From the NCBI GenBank assembly GCA_050084515.1, contig CM114271.1:58094001-58158000 (forward strand): DNA of 64,000 nt, in the 5' to 3' direction. The translations under genes and the position numbers were made by a program. The notes under the pieces are model-generated. The model was not told where the DNA came from. It saw only the letters and a program-made list of their open reading frames with translations, and searched no databases. The DNA is from Blasia pusilla (Eukaryota > Marchantiophyta > Marchantiopsida > Blasiales). This document shows, one piece after another, positions 49,670 through 61,165 of this stretch; the stretch's first letter is position 1; each line of letters starts with the position of its first letter.

Positions 49670-52600
49670 GTATAAATAATGAAAAATGGTATAAGGACTT
49701 TTAATTTGAACCAAAAATATGCATTTGAGTATAGACTTGGTATAGAGTTTATTGGAATATGTCATACCTTCCCAAAAAATTTAAAGGAAAATGATCCTAT
49801 AACCCAAAGATCAAAATTCTCATGGTCATTTTCAATACACTTGATTCAACCTTGTAATGAAAAATGAGATAGATATTTTTCATTTGAACCAAGCACACAA
49901 TTTGGAGTTTATACTCGGTAAATAGGTTCATTTGAGTCTGTGTTATAAAGTTTCGAGAAAATGACCGACCCCCCAAAGCCTAAAGATCATGAGGTTATTT
50001 TCATTTAGCATTATAATAACTTACAATGAAAAAAAAAGTACACCAATTTGTTTTGAAGCAAATATATGAATTTGAGTTGGAAATTTTGCAAATAAATTCA
50101 TTGTTGTATATATTACACTACCACAAAGTTTCAAGGAAATTGACCTTGCACCGTTACCGAGAGTGCATGCTGAAATAGTCTTCTATCGCCGAGATTACAT
50201 TGCTACTTAAATGGCGCCGGCCAGATACTTTGAAGACTAGAATGTATGTCAGCTTTGAAAAAAAGAAAAATATTAAAAGAGTGAACAATGTTTCAAAATA
50301 TTTTAACCTTGAGTTGGTATGGCATGGTGGGAAGTATGCGAGCACTCGGGACCTTTAGGTATAGGAAAAAAGGCACTCCTGCCCTGTTACGCCTATGGAT
50401 CTCTAGCTATAAAAAAGAAGAAGCAAAAAGGTGGCCGAGTGTCTGGGTGTAGATGGCTAAAACTAGGCAACAAAGGGATTCTATTTCTAAGGTGCATATT
50501 GCAAACGCACCTGCTAATATCCAAAAATTCATAGTTCATTCTAAGCCCTTGCAATAAGACCTTGTAATGAAAAATGAGGTAGAATTTCTTCATTTGATAC
50601 ACAAATACAATTTTGAACTAAAAATTGATGAAATAGTCCATTATAGTGTTTTTTATATGCCCACAAAATTTCATGGAAAGTTACCTTACTACCTAAAGCC
50701 CTCTAACCATGAGATCATTACGAGGCTTTGAGATAAAATTTGTAACAAAAAAGAGCTAGAAATTTTTCAGTTAAATCAAACATAGAAATTTGAGCCAAAA
50801 CTTGCAACAATTAAACAATCAATTGAATTGAAATTGAAATTTCAAAAAAAAATCAAGAAAATGACTCTACAAGATAAATCCCAATAATCATAAGGTGATT
50901 TTAAGCCCGAGCAAACAAACCTTGAAATGAAAAATGATGTAAAATTTTTCTTCAAACGAAACATGTTTACTCGAGCTTAAAGTTGGCATAACAATTCCTT
51001 TTAGTGTATGTTATCTTCCAAATTTTATTTTAAAAAATGACCCTACAACCCAAAGCCCAAAAATCACAAGGTATTTTAAGGTTGTATGATAAAATCTTTT
51101 AATGAACAATCAACTAGATATTTTTCATTTGAACCAAACATATGCATCTTAATTGAAATTGATACCAAATTTCACTGATGTATACAAATTTCCTATTTAG
51201 TTTCTAGGAACATGACCAAAAAATCCAATATCCAAAAATCATACAGTCATTTTGAGCTCGCGTGATCCAAGGTTGTAATAAAAATGAGTTAGAAAGTTTT
51301 TATTCGAACAAATATATGTATTTGAGCTTAAACTTGGTAAAATAGTTCATTTCCTATTGTTTACAAAAACGCCTTGACACTTTGGAAAGCTTTTGTACCA
51401 AGAATCAAATGGAGGTGAACATGGAGAAGTCTTAAGTCATTATAATGGGTACTAGATCTAAGTTCTCGTTCTTTTACAAAGATCTATAATTAGAACAAGT
51501 GAAGAGTTATAAGGATCTAGGCATTGATTTCTTTCATGACTATAATTGGGCATTTTGCCTTCAAAGAAGAGTATAAGCAGGTTACAAAGTTCTATATTCA
51601 CTTTTAAATCGATGTAGAAAAGCTCATTTTGTATCTTGGAATCTTAGGAAGTTCTTATTTAGAAGCTTAGTTCTATCTGTGGTCTTATATGGGATCCAAG
51701 TTTGGGGCCCTACTTGCAAGAAGGCAGGTTGGGAGCGCGTGAAAATAGTGCAAAAGATATTTCTACAAGAAGAATTGGACGTGAGAAACCAAACTCCTTA
51801 TGTTTTTTCTTCTTGTGGAAACACATTGTCTTCCTCTTGAGTGGGAAACTCTCTACTTGACCATCACTTATATCGCAAGGGTGGGATCTCTTGATATTTC
51901 TTGCCTCTCTGATACAATTTTACAAGCCACATGCTCTATAGGGTGGATTAAAGATGTGGTAACTTTGTCTACAAAGTGGAATGTGACTGAACAAGGTCGA
52001 GATTTGAAACTGGTCGCACTCTGCGACCCTCTATAGAAGCAATTTCTCAACACTCTTTGGAGCAATCCGCCTACAAAAATGGAATATTATGAACTTCATG
52101 TTAATCCTATGCTTGTATATTGTGGACAAGGATACCTATTTGCGGGGACGTCCACTTTCTTACCCCATATTATCGCACGACATCGAACTAGATCTCATAG
52201 ACTAGGAATTAAGGAAGGACGATGACTCAACATTCATAGAAGCAAACGAATATGTAGGTTTTGTAACGTAGGAAGTATTGAGGATGAAGAGCGTGTGTTT
52301 GTTACGTATCCTAGGAAGAGATTAGACTAGCTCATAAAACATATGTGACAAATTTCTATTTTTACTATATTTAGTGCATTATAATTTAGGTTATTATATT
52401 AGGGATATGATTATTTATCGCTAAAATATTCTAGCCATTTGGTAGGAGAAGGCTTTTAGGATATTTTCTTGATTTGATGTCTTACTTATGATGTGTTTTT
52501 TTTTTCCTTTTCGGGCTTTCGGTTCCACAGGCTTGATTTACCTACCATTTATCATTTATTTCGCCCTCAAAAAATTTAAAAGAATATAAAATTAAAATCA

Positions 52601-52715
52601 AAAGCTAAAAAATCACAAGGTTATTTTGAGCCCACTATGTAAGGCCTTGTAATGAAAATCAACTACAAATTTTTCATTTGAACCAAATATTAATTTGAGT
52701 TAAAACTTGGAGAGA
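49670..52715. repeat. Satellite-like array with a ~177-bp period, twice interrupted
   Basis: The signature CCTTGTAATGAAAAATGAG / TTTTTCATTTGAACCAAA recurs near 49674, 49852, 50021, 50562, 50741, 50920, 51097, 51272 and 52651. Spacings in the uninterrupted parts are about 169-179 bp. Unrelated sequence interrupts it at about 50155-50518, and a LINE interrupts it at about 51366-52570. The monomers are well diverged, so the array is old. Confidence 0.85.
51366..52570 (+). mobile_element. LINE reverse transcriptase 3' fragment
   Basis: One frame from about 51370 reads LDTLESFCTKNQMEVNMEKS, then SYKDLGIDFF, FLFRSLVLSVVLYGIQVWGP and VQKIFLQEELDVRNQTPY, with three stops. This is the C-terminal end of a non-LTR reverse transcriptase (thumb region after the catalytic palm). 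A zinc-binding-like tail ICRFCNVGSIEDEERVF lies near 52248. The 5' end is truncated, as is usual for LINE copies. It sits inside a satellite monomer. Confidence 0.82.
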
Positions 52716-52719
52716 TAAA

Positions 52720-53025
52720 TATAATATCTTTAAGGATGGATCGAAAAGTTTATGGTAGAGCGGCTTCGAGGATATTGAAGGATAGGCTCAAGAGGTTGAG
52801 GATGATATTCTAAGGCTTTGGGTAAACCGAGAGAGCAAGTTTTCCCTTCGTTTCGACTCATTTGGAACTATGTAGCAAAACTTACCATTTCAAGTCATTT
52901 ATAGTTAAGAGTAGAGTTGACTTATCACTTTGGGAAGTGCTTCTTGATCCCCTACAGCAGGTGAAGAGTCAGAGGTAACCTACGAGCAAAGATTACGATG
53001 GGGAGAGTTTGGGAGAGGGAAAAGG

Positions 53026-53102
<77 letters not shown>

Positions 53103-53325
53103 AGAGAGAGATTGATTTTTTTTGTGCATGTTGTAATATTACAATGTGCACACGCGTTGCAACGAATATCCTTATTATATACTAATTTATTAGAGATATT
53201 TTGATATTTGATGTTTAAATGTTATGAATTAGTATGATATCTTGTGTGTTTGTATATATATTTGATAACATCAATATATGTTGTATAGTGATGTGTATGC
53301 GCACGACATAGATGAAGATATATTA
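52720..53325 (+). repeat. Dispersed ~620-bp repeat, copy 3, carrying a (GA)n expansion
   Basis: It aligns with copies 1 and 2 on both sides of the GA tract and ends TGTATGCGCACGACA. The tract replaces the short GGAGAGAAAG stretch of copy 2. Confidence 0.7.
53030..53110. repeat. (GA)n microsatellite, about 80 bp
   Basis: A near-perfect GA run with two GGGA interruptions towards its right end. Confidence 0.97.
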
Positions 53326-54463
53326 GATACAAGTGATAAACCATTGTATGAATATCGTATTAAGGATATAAGGGAAAAAGAAAAGTATTTTTCACCTCTT
53401 TCATATTAGTAGTTTTTTCACATGCAACCTAACGTACATATGTCTTGAAAGCACACATATCATTTTATCTTCCATTCTATTTATTGATTTCTAATTCACG
53501 TCTAAAATATGAGCTTATGAGAGTTCTCATTATTATGAACATGTAATCTATGTCAAATGGGCAAAATTATTTGTTGGTTATTAGTTGGTCATGTTATGAT
53601 CAATTGAGTGTTATATGTGTAATTGGAGAGATTGGGAGACTTCATATCCTAGTTCTTTATGGAGATGGTAAAAATATCTGACCACATCTATATAGATTGT
53701 CTCGTTCTCCAGCTATATATTTGAGAGAAGATTATATTTTTGGATGACTCTTGTGCATGGATGATAGTAAATGTACATCAAGTTTGAGCATGGACTGAAC
53801 AAGATTTTTTCTTCCATGTAACAAATATAGGTATATACATCTATACATTGTCATACCTATAATAGAAGAATTTGATGCCATAAGGAAAGAGAGGACATAT
53901 GATAGAGTTTAGTGACCTTTGAATTAGGGGTAGATATCATTTTCCTAAAGGAGCTTTTATGATGTAATCCCATATAACGTAGTGATTTAGGGGAAATAGT
54001 AATTTTGCTACATCCTACAACCAAGAATAGAGGAAAATTTTGTGTGAAAATTATGAAATTCTAAGTGTGGTTTACCACACAATAGATTTGCAACTTCTTC
54101 TCTAGTCAATTTGACCTAGTCGAGGAGATTTTAATCTATGGGACCGAGACCTAATAAAGGATCTCAATAAACCTCTACATTTGCGAATGTTGCCTTATGG
54201 ATTACCTCCTTTTATATCTCGTTTTGATTGAGGGCCATAAGGGTGATCTTGATCGAAAGAGAACATCTAATTGTACAATTTTCAAAAATTTCAAATTTAA
54301 TGCATTTTGATATGAATAAAATTATATGATAGCACAAGAAGAGGGAGGGGGAATAAATAGGGCATACTCCAACTTAAATTCAAATGACTTGATCTCATAA
54401 ATAGAACATTGACCATTAATCTCTAGAGAGAACATGCAAGGCTGGAATAAAAGGTAATGGCAA
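53326..54463. other. No recognisable gene
   Basis: AT-rich sequence with short frames only. It ends at the start of the gypsy LTR. Confidence 0.4.
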
Positions 54464-54984
54464 TGTCGCGACCCTCATAATCAAACAAGCGCCAATGCGA
54501 AGTGTCACATCTGAGTAGTCGATAGGCCGAGATCTATCGTGGATAGGGCGTAGGAGCCAACGGACTATCTTGAGTGTAACTTTGTCCCAAGGTGTCGGAT
54601 GAGGTTGAGGATAGGTCCATTGTGTCAAGAACGTCGCTTCTAACAACTTTCATGTTGAGGTCTTTCATAGCCGGGTGACTTGTTGACCAGGTCACCTGCC
54701 CCTGGTAACCTATGCGCGTAGGTTACCAAGGGGATGGCTATTTTTAGGGAAAGAGCTTTTGGCTCTTCCGAATCCTATATAAGAGAGGAAGATGGCTTTC
54801 CTAAGCCATATTTCTCATGTTGGGCCGTTGGAGCACCTCTCTTGTATGTGTGTGAGATTCGACTAGGGTGCCAGCGTCCAGATTCCTTGATAACACAAGG
54901 TGGACGAGGCTCGATATGCCGATGTAGATTGAGGAGTGGAGTTTTAGGCCGGGTGTGCCATTTTTACTACTCTTTATTTTTACA
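54464..54984 (+). repeat. 5' LTR of the methyltransferase/PHD gypsy element
   Basis: It starts TGTCGCGACCCTCATAATC, the same tip as the chromovirus LTRs although the rest is unrelated. Its end is set tentatively at TATTTTTACA, where similarity to the partial 3' LTR also fades. No standard tRNA primer site follows, so the right boundary is uncertain. Confidence 0.7.
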
Positions 54985-56141
54985 TGAGAAAGATGTGAGG
55001 GGGCTGATGGGAATTCATTGTTTGCAGGTAGGCAAGCGAGTTGCCGCGGTGGGGAGCCCTTGGTTGACGTTTCATTGGTCATTTTTTCTGTTCGAAAGGC
55101 CGTGCGTAGAAGCGTTGTTCGTTTTTCGCAGATTTATTTGGTGCGGGTTCATGGGGAACAACAGCAGGGTGTAGCGCAGGTTGTTCCAGTAGGTGTAACA
55201 TCGTCTAATAGCGGGAATGTTGGGAATAACCAGGAAGGAGAGTTAGGGCTTGCATCCTCCGGGGGACTGTAAAGAAAAGGCGGCGGTGGGCGTGGACGAC
55301 CCGCCCTCTCCCCCTCCCGAGGTGAGAGGTGCACATAGGGCGGCGCCCCCCCCCCCCCCTCCCGGCGCATTTATATAACGTGGTAACGAGGGGGTTAGAT
55401 GTAGTTGAGAGGCCAGATATGGTCGGGTCAGGTTAACGTAGTAGGACAGGGCGTACGTGGTAGGAGTGGAGCGAAACCTGGTTGACTCAAGCTACGAGGT
55501 TGAGCAATTGGATGTGGTTGAGGTGAGTTGCGCAATGGGAGATCGTTTTTGCATTTGGTGATTCGCGAGCCTGGATGGGATTCATTACGGGAGTTTTTTA
55601 GTCATTAGGAGTCGATTCGGGATTGACTTGATAGTTCTTCATCGATTGTGGTGGAGAGTGGTTTGGTGGAGAGTGTTTCGACGGAATGGTAGTGCTGGAG
55701 ACACATGCACTGATGTCGAGGGGTAGTCCGCATCTGTTGACGGGAGGTTCGAGGTGTTGGTCGAGGAGAGTGTTGAGTTGCGGAAGTTGCCGTACCACAT
55801 GGAGGAGTGAGTGGTGACGGTGCGTAGGTTGGAGGGCGTGATCAGGTTACCCATTCAAGTCCCTTTTCCCGCACTTGTCGTATGTGATTGAGAGTGTTGG
55901 GTATTGGGTAGTAGCTGGTGCTAGGTGGGCGCACTGATGGTGACGAATATACATCCTTTTTATGTGTAGCATGTTGGTGGATATACGATGGTTGCCGCGT
56001 AGGGGTCGCATGTATGACCCAAGAGTGTCGCTAGATTAGGTGAGTCAGTTGGGAGGCTCATGATGAGCCCAAGTGTTGAGTGTACGTGAGGCCAGGTGTG
56101 TCATCATGGGATTGACGTTAGCATAGGTGAGCTAGTAAGGA

Positions 56142-58111
56142 GTGTGGGAGACTCTCGGTGAGTCTGAGTGCTTGAGCGGGCGAGACAGGGTTGTCATCAT
56201 GGCGTTCTTCCAGGGTTCGGAAGAACGGGGTAGTGCGAGCAGTAGTAGTGGTGTGACACGGAGTGGAGTGATATACCGAGGGGTTACTAGTGAGGAGCTA
56301 CCGCGATATCCATCCGTGGCTGGATCGTCATCACTAGACACCCGGTCTAGTGACGAGATCGCACACGGAGGCAGTATCACTTGGCAGGAGATGGACGACA
56401 CGGGGCATGCTTCCTTTCTCGGGTGCAGTGGGCACCATCGACTTAGATGATTTTATCCAGGAGTTTGACAAGTGGTGCGACTTCCGAGAGATACGGACCC
56501 TGACATGGTTCAACCCTTTTATGGCATGGAAGAGGTTGTTCCAGCACTTGGAAGGTCCTCCGATGGATGATTACATGGAGTTTCGATCACTATATTCCGT
56601 AGAGATCGATGCTTGGAGGATGTATTGGGCTCCAGGGTATATGTCCACTAGTGGTCGCGAGGCATACGATGGGATCGTGAGAAGATAGAGACCTACACCA
56701 TCAGCCCGGAGACTAGATGGAGAGGAGGGCAGTGGGACAGGAGATATGGCAGAGGGCCACCCAACTTCAGTCCTACAGTCGTGCGCCTACTCTCCTTCAA
56801 CGTTAATCTTATTTGTTGCGGAAGCGTGCGTTCAGTAGGTCACGCTCTCAACGCTGATCTGCATCCAAACATGCACTTTTTTAGTCGGGTGTTGGATCAA
56901 TCAGCGAGATTACTTTCCGAGTTCTCATCTCAGACTCTCATCAAGCTCAACCTTCATAGTTTCGCGGTTTACAACACGAGAAAATCTCGAAAGACTTGGG
57001 ATAGACTTTCTGGTCGGTTCAGGAATCTGAAATGGTGTTTCACGCCTAACGGTTCCAATTGTCCGATGGACCTCCAATGAGTTCCTCACCAAGACTCGCA
57101 CGAAGTGAATCTCGGGTTGGAATCCAAGTGTGGCGTACAAGTCTACTCCCTTGGATCAGGTTTGGGTTTTGAGTTCCAACGCCAAACTCCCGTTCCATCC
57201 CGTGCCTCTGAAACGCCGTTTGGCGCCCAAAGTGGGGATTTACCTCTTGGGAGGTTGGTTGCCAGGTAGTGGCCGTTGGATTTTCTTGAGAGTCCACGGG
57301 TCCACGAGCGACATTGACCCCACAGATGCCACAGTGGGCACCAGTACCACGGGAGCGGGCCAGTGTGCCCAGAGAGCGGGGCGAGTACCGTGAGCCTATG
57401 AGGCAACGATCCGTACCTACATATGTTGCCTAGCAGGGACCGATGTTGTCTTGTTGGACGTGTGGAGGGGCCTATAGGCAGAGAGACTGCACACAACATG
57501 GGAGATGACTACAAGTGCCTCCGATTGCTCATGAGCCCCAGAGGATGGCCCCACCACCGTACCACTGTGACTATTGCCACAGATATAGTCACACTAGGGA
57601 TAGATGTTTTCACCTTTGTCGAGAGGCATGTCCAGAGGTAGGCCGAGGGCCTGGGGGCGGTTGTCTTAAAGGAGGTCGGGGAGTTCTTCCTGGACGTGGT
57701 GGTAGAGGACCACCACTAGCCAGAGGAGATAGAGTAAGAGCACCAGAGTCGACATTTCTCTCACGCATCGATCAGTTGGAGCAGAGGATTGTTGCCATGA
57801 TAATGATGCAGGTTAGGAAAGGCACAGAGCCGCAAGAAGCTTTTGTGGCTCCAACTTCTACCTCTTACCCTGACCCAGGTGAGGATCTCGCCAATATGGG
57901 GTTTATGTGTAGTGCAATTCAGGTTGAGGCGGCTGTAGTGGTGACTCGGGGTGTTGCAAGAGGCATTGAGCCATCGAGAGGTGGAGTTGAGATTGACCCA
58001 TCGGAGGGGACCGATGCGTCGCAGGCCAGGGTTCCACAATCATTCACATGGTCGGAGGCACTACACACACCATCGATGGTGCCTCGACGACCAACGGTGC
58101 CTACAACTTAG
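56142..58111 (+). pseudogene. gag remnant interrupted by a chromovirus LTR fragment
   Basis: Open blocks 56142-56450, 56350-56688 and 57515-58111 carry AVGTIDLDDFIQEFDKWCDF and GPPMDDYMEFRSLYSVEIDA. The first zinc knuckle CWTCGGAYRQRDC has Tyr where His is expected. The second, CDYCHRYSHTRDRC, is complete. Sequence from another family replaces gag at 56782-57241. Compared with the copy at 1-1600, about 330 bp of gag are gone at that point. The zinc knuckles bind element RNA in intact relatives. Confidence 0.85.
56782..57241 (-). repeat. Chromovirus LTR fragment (copy C) inside gag
   Basis: It matches the 3' part of LTR copies A and B (from GAGTAGGCGCA inward to CGTTTGGCGCCCAAAGTGGG). Only about half an LTR is present. 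The family's outer end is at 56782 and the inner end is a blunt break at about 57241. Confidence 0.85.
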
Positions 58112-58539
58112 GCATGTACGTCGACGTCATGAGGAGTTGGAGTGACAACTCCTGTGCCCGCTCGAGTGGAGTAAGTATCGACCATAGTGTTGGAGGTGGC
58201 CACCAGAGTGAGTCAGACTCCGTTATTTTCCGCCATAGAGTTGGCGACGTTGGGAGTTGGACCAGTTAAGGTGTTTTGGCTAGCCGCCAAGTTGTGTGAG
58301 CGTGGAGAGGTGACTGCTTCTTGTTCAAAGGTAATTGAGGAGGTGGTGGACTTGCCCTCAGAGCTGGTGCTCGAGTCGTCCCCCACATAGTCATGGCATG
58401 TGGCGATGGCAAAGTTGGTAGATATGCCAACTCGATCGGCCATAGAATGAGCAGTGGTGACACCTGGAATAGGATTACTGGATAACCGAGATGGAGTATT
58501 TCGCTTGGTTAGTCCGACGGGGACATTATACCACCCGCA

Positions 58540-58850
58540 ACACTTCCTACTTGATTCGGGAGCGTAGCTCTTGATATTAGGGTAGGCGGTGTGTTTAGCG
58601 TTGGGATTACGAAAGGCTGACATTGAGCCTTGTACCTTCCAGATACAGACCTTGATTGGGGGCGTGTCACCCACACAGTATATGACTCGACAAGAGATAG
58701 TTGTCAGAGTCCAGCCAGAGCATACGACAGATAGTGCTATGGTGCGCACACGTGCGATTATGACACCAATTGAGTCGTACGATGTGTTGGTGGGGAATAC
58801 AATATTATATCCCCTAGGATTCATTCTTGACTTCTAGGAGGAGACCGTTG
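58540..58850 (+). pseudogene. gypsy aspartic protease remnant
   Basis: HFLLDSGA places the active-site Asp-Ser-Gly at 58553-58561, followed by a stop. The open part continues LGLRKADIEPCTFQIQTLIG, VVRVQPEHTT and YDVLVGNTILYPLGFILDF, the usual end of a gypsy retropepsin. Sequence in the same frame (58886-59296) leads towards the methyltransferase and has no recognisable domain. Confidence 0.8.
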
Positions 58851-59270
58851 CTTATCGGCCAGGGTGGCGGTCAGGTGACAGGCGGATGAGTCAATTACTC
58901 GTGCAATTTGCGGGACGAGGTGATCGAGCACGAGACGAGTCTATGACCATGTTGGCAGCTTTCACAGGTAGTGTTAGCTGGCTAGGAGAGTTGTTGGAGG
59001 GGAACGCACATGCAAAGGATGTCCCAGTCGTGGATAGTCCCACGGAGAGACAAGCCATGGAGGGTCTCTCTTCCCATGTTGGCGAGACCTCTTCACCATT
59101 GTGGGGTACGACTCGAGAGCTTCAGAGGGATGTCGACGACCTCGTGGGGCACGCGTGGAGTCATGCCTTTATCCCGGAGCAGCGAGAGTTAGATGGCGAT
59201 CGGGCTCATGGAGTGGAGACGTTGACCACGCTGGATACTACACCCGTTGTGTGGCAGTGTCCAGAGGAGG

Positions 59271-60239
59271 GTGTTAGATCTCTTCGGAGGGATTAGCACC
59301 GGATTAGTTGCAGTATTGCAGACAGGTATACGGGTGCACTAGTACCTTTATGTGGAGAGAGATGAGACCGCGCAGCGAGTATCATTACCTCACGTTGCGA
59401 GATTGGTCCAGAGGTATTATGAGTTGTTTCCGGTATCTGCAGTACGGGGATAAGAGCATACACTACCCGCCGACATCTCTTTGGTGGGGACGCGAGATCT
59501 GGATAGAGTTGGCACCATTCATTTGGTGATTGCTGGATGGCCATGTGAGGGTCATTCATCAGCTGGCCGAGGATTTGGATTACAGGATCCGAGGTCAGGG
59601 ATGTTTTGGGAGATGCTGTGAGTAGTATGACACTTGCAGTAGAGTCAAACATGTTCTCCAACGTACATTTTGGAGAACGTGCCGTTGTTGGGAGACACTC
59701 ATGCACGTGTGATGACGAGTGTGCATCAAGTGAGATCTTGGTTGGGACATGCTGTATAGCTAGATGCAGCTAGAGTTGGATCACGTGCCCATCGTCCACG
59801 ATTGTGATGGATGAACCTGATACCATCAGAGGTACTAAGTCGAGCATACAATGGAGTCCAGAGAGCACCACATCTCACAGTGGATGCTATTTTGGGCTCA
59901 GGGCGTCCATCTCAGGTGGTGACGCGGGATGATAGACCACCTTTGGCAATGGCCAATAGGGTGGGTGAGTTAAGGGCAACCTTACCTACGTTGGTGAGCT
60001 TCCCAACATCCCATGCCTTTCATCAGGGAGGACTAGGCATGATTTGGGATGAGGTGACCCGAGCATTGGAAGAGCCTATAGTAGATGAGCGCGAGCGCGC
60101 CATGGGGTTTGCTACGGATACAACGGCGGTGCCAGGGATGGCTGAGGTATCCCGGAGATAGGTGGTGGGGCAGGCGATGGACCTCAACTATCTTACGTGG
60201 ATAGTCAGCCTAGGTATGGCTGAGCAGAGACGGATGTGA
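59271..60239 (+). pseudogene. C5-cytosine DNA methyltransferase domain inside the retrotransposon
   Basis: Family role: transfers methyl from S-adenosylmethionine to cytosine C5 in DNA. One frame runs for 323 codons without an indel. Motif I is VLDLFGGISTGLVAVL (59271). Motif IV is IAGWPCEGHSSAGRG, with the catalytic Cys at 59544-59546, then LQDPRSGMFWEML. Motif VI is YILENVPLLGD (Glu-Asn-Val 59673-59681). The motif VIII region is VGSRAHRPRL before WMNL. The C-terminal part has LPTLVSFPTSHAF, VDERERAMGF and GQAMDLN (motif X, 60168-60188). Eight internal stops begin at 59340, 59451, 59619, 59628, 59640, 59757, 59805 and 60159. It lies between protease and reverse transcriptase. The frame shifts by one base near 59265 relative to the protease and again near 60745. 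It cannot make a full enzyme here. Which methyltransferase class it came from needs a tree. Confidence 0.92.
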
Positions 60240-60617
60240 GTGTAATCCATGTCGTCACGTCCACGAGTTGGACCATTATCTACAGGGTCTGTACAGGCAT
60301 TGGCTAGGGGCGGGAGGAGGAGAGATAGGCACCCATGGACTTCCTGGGACGTCGTTCGAGCAGAGAGTGCGAAGGCGGCCAGAGTAGCACATGTTCATTT
60401 TTTGGAGGTGGAGCATAGTGTAGAAGGTCATAGTGGAGTGGTTGTTGCGGAGGTGGCTAGGGTTGCTACATAGCAACCAAAGCCAGAGGTTGCGTCCTCT
60501 TCGAGTGAGGTCACGATGGAGACTTGGGAACTTGTGATAGGTCTCAAGTTGATAGGAGGAGAGTGACGGCGAGTTCATACGTTTCTGAGAGGGCATGTTA
60601 GTTGTTTTGCCTTCAGT

Positions 60618-60884
60618 ATGAGAGACTTGGGTACACTGAAGGGTCTCGTGATATGGATTGAGTTGGTTAATGATACGCCAATCTTTCGTCGACCCTACAG
60701 GTATTCTGATATGGAGCGAGCCTTGATTCAGAGCAGGAGTCAAGACTTGTGGAGTTATCACATGGGGAGTATGCATCTGCCACAGTTATGCCAACGAAGA
60801 AGGATATGTATGGCAATTGGACGGATAGGCGGATGTGTGGAGATTACCGTCCTATCAACCGACAGACGAGGTCAGATCGGTACG
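60618..60884 (+). pseudogene. gypsy reverse transcriptase, N-terminal piece only
   Basis: Frame 1: LGTLKGLVIWIELVNDTPIF and RPYRYSDMERALIQSR. After a one-base shift near 60745: VELSHGEYASATVMPTKKDM and TDRRMCGDYRPINRQTRSDR. This is the standard start of a gypsy reverse transcriptase. Immediately after the SDRY motif the sequence jumps into RNase H, so the palm with the YVDD catalytic motif is deleted while the frame stays open. Confidence 0.88.
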
Positions 60885-61165
60885 AGAGAGAGTACTCCTA
60901 CGAGGGAGAGTGCTTGGCTGCTGTGTGGGCCGTGGCATATTTCAAGTGCTATTTATTCGGCAACCCTTTCACACTTATCATTGATCATCATCCGTTGAGG
61001 TGGTTGATGGAGTCCGACAAGCTTACGAGAAAGCTTGCCAGATGGGCTCTATTACTACACGAGTATGAGTTTGAGATGGTTCATAGGCCAGGTTGGCTGG
61101 ACCAGGATGCGGATGGGTTGAGTCGTAACCCATGTCCGAGTCAGAGAGACGACACAGGAGTTTGA
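60885..61165 (+). pseudogene. gypsy RNase H
   Basis: It continues the same frame: YSYEGECLAAVWAVAYFKCY, PFTLIIDHHPLRWLMESDKL and HRPGWLDQDADGLSRNPCPS, then a stop. This matches the gypsy RNase H with its EGE-AVWA and TDH-like motifs (here IDHHPL). The first conserved Asp lies in the deleted stretch. Confidence 0.88.

Noticed and set aside
52998-53204. Arg-Glu repeat frame
   Set aside because: It is a translation of the (GA)n tract.
59010-59192. Separate small gene in the protease-methyltransferase spacer
   Set aside because: It overlaps the longer polyprotein frame 58886-59296 and has no domain.
59293-59706. 137-codon minus-strand frame
   Set aside because: It is the antisense shadow of the methyltransferase region, whose plus frame carries the family motifs.
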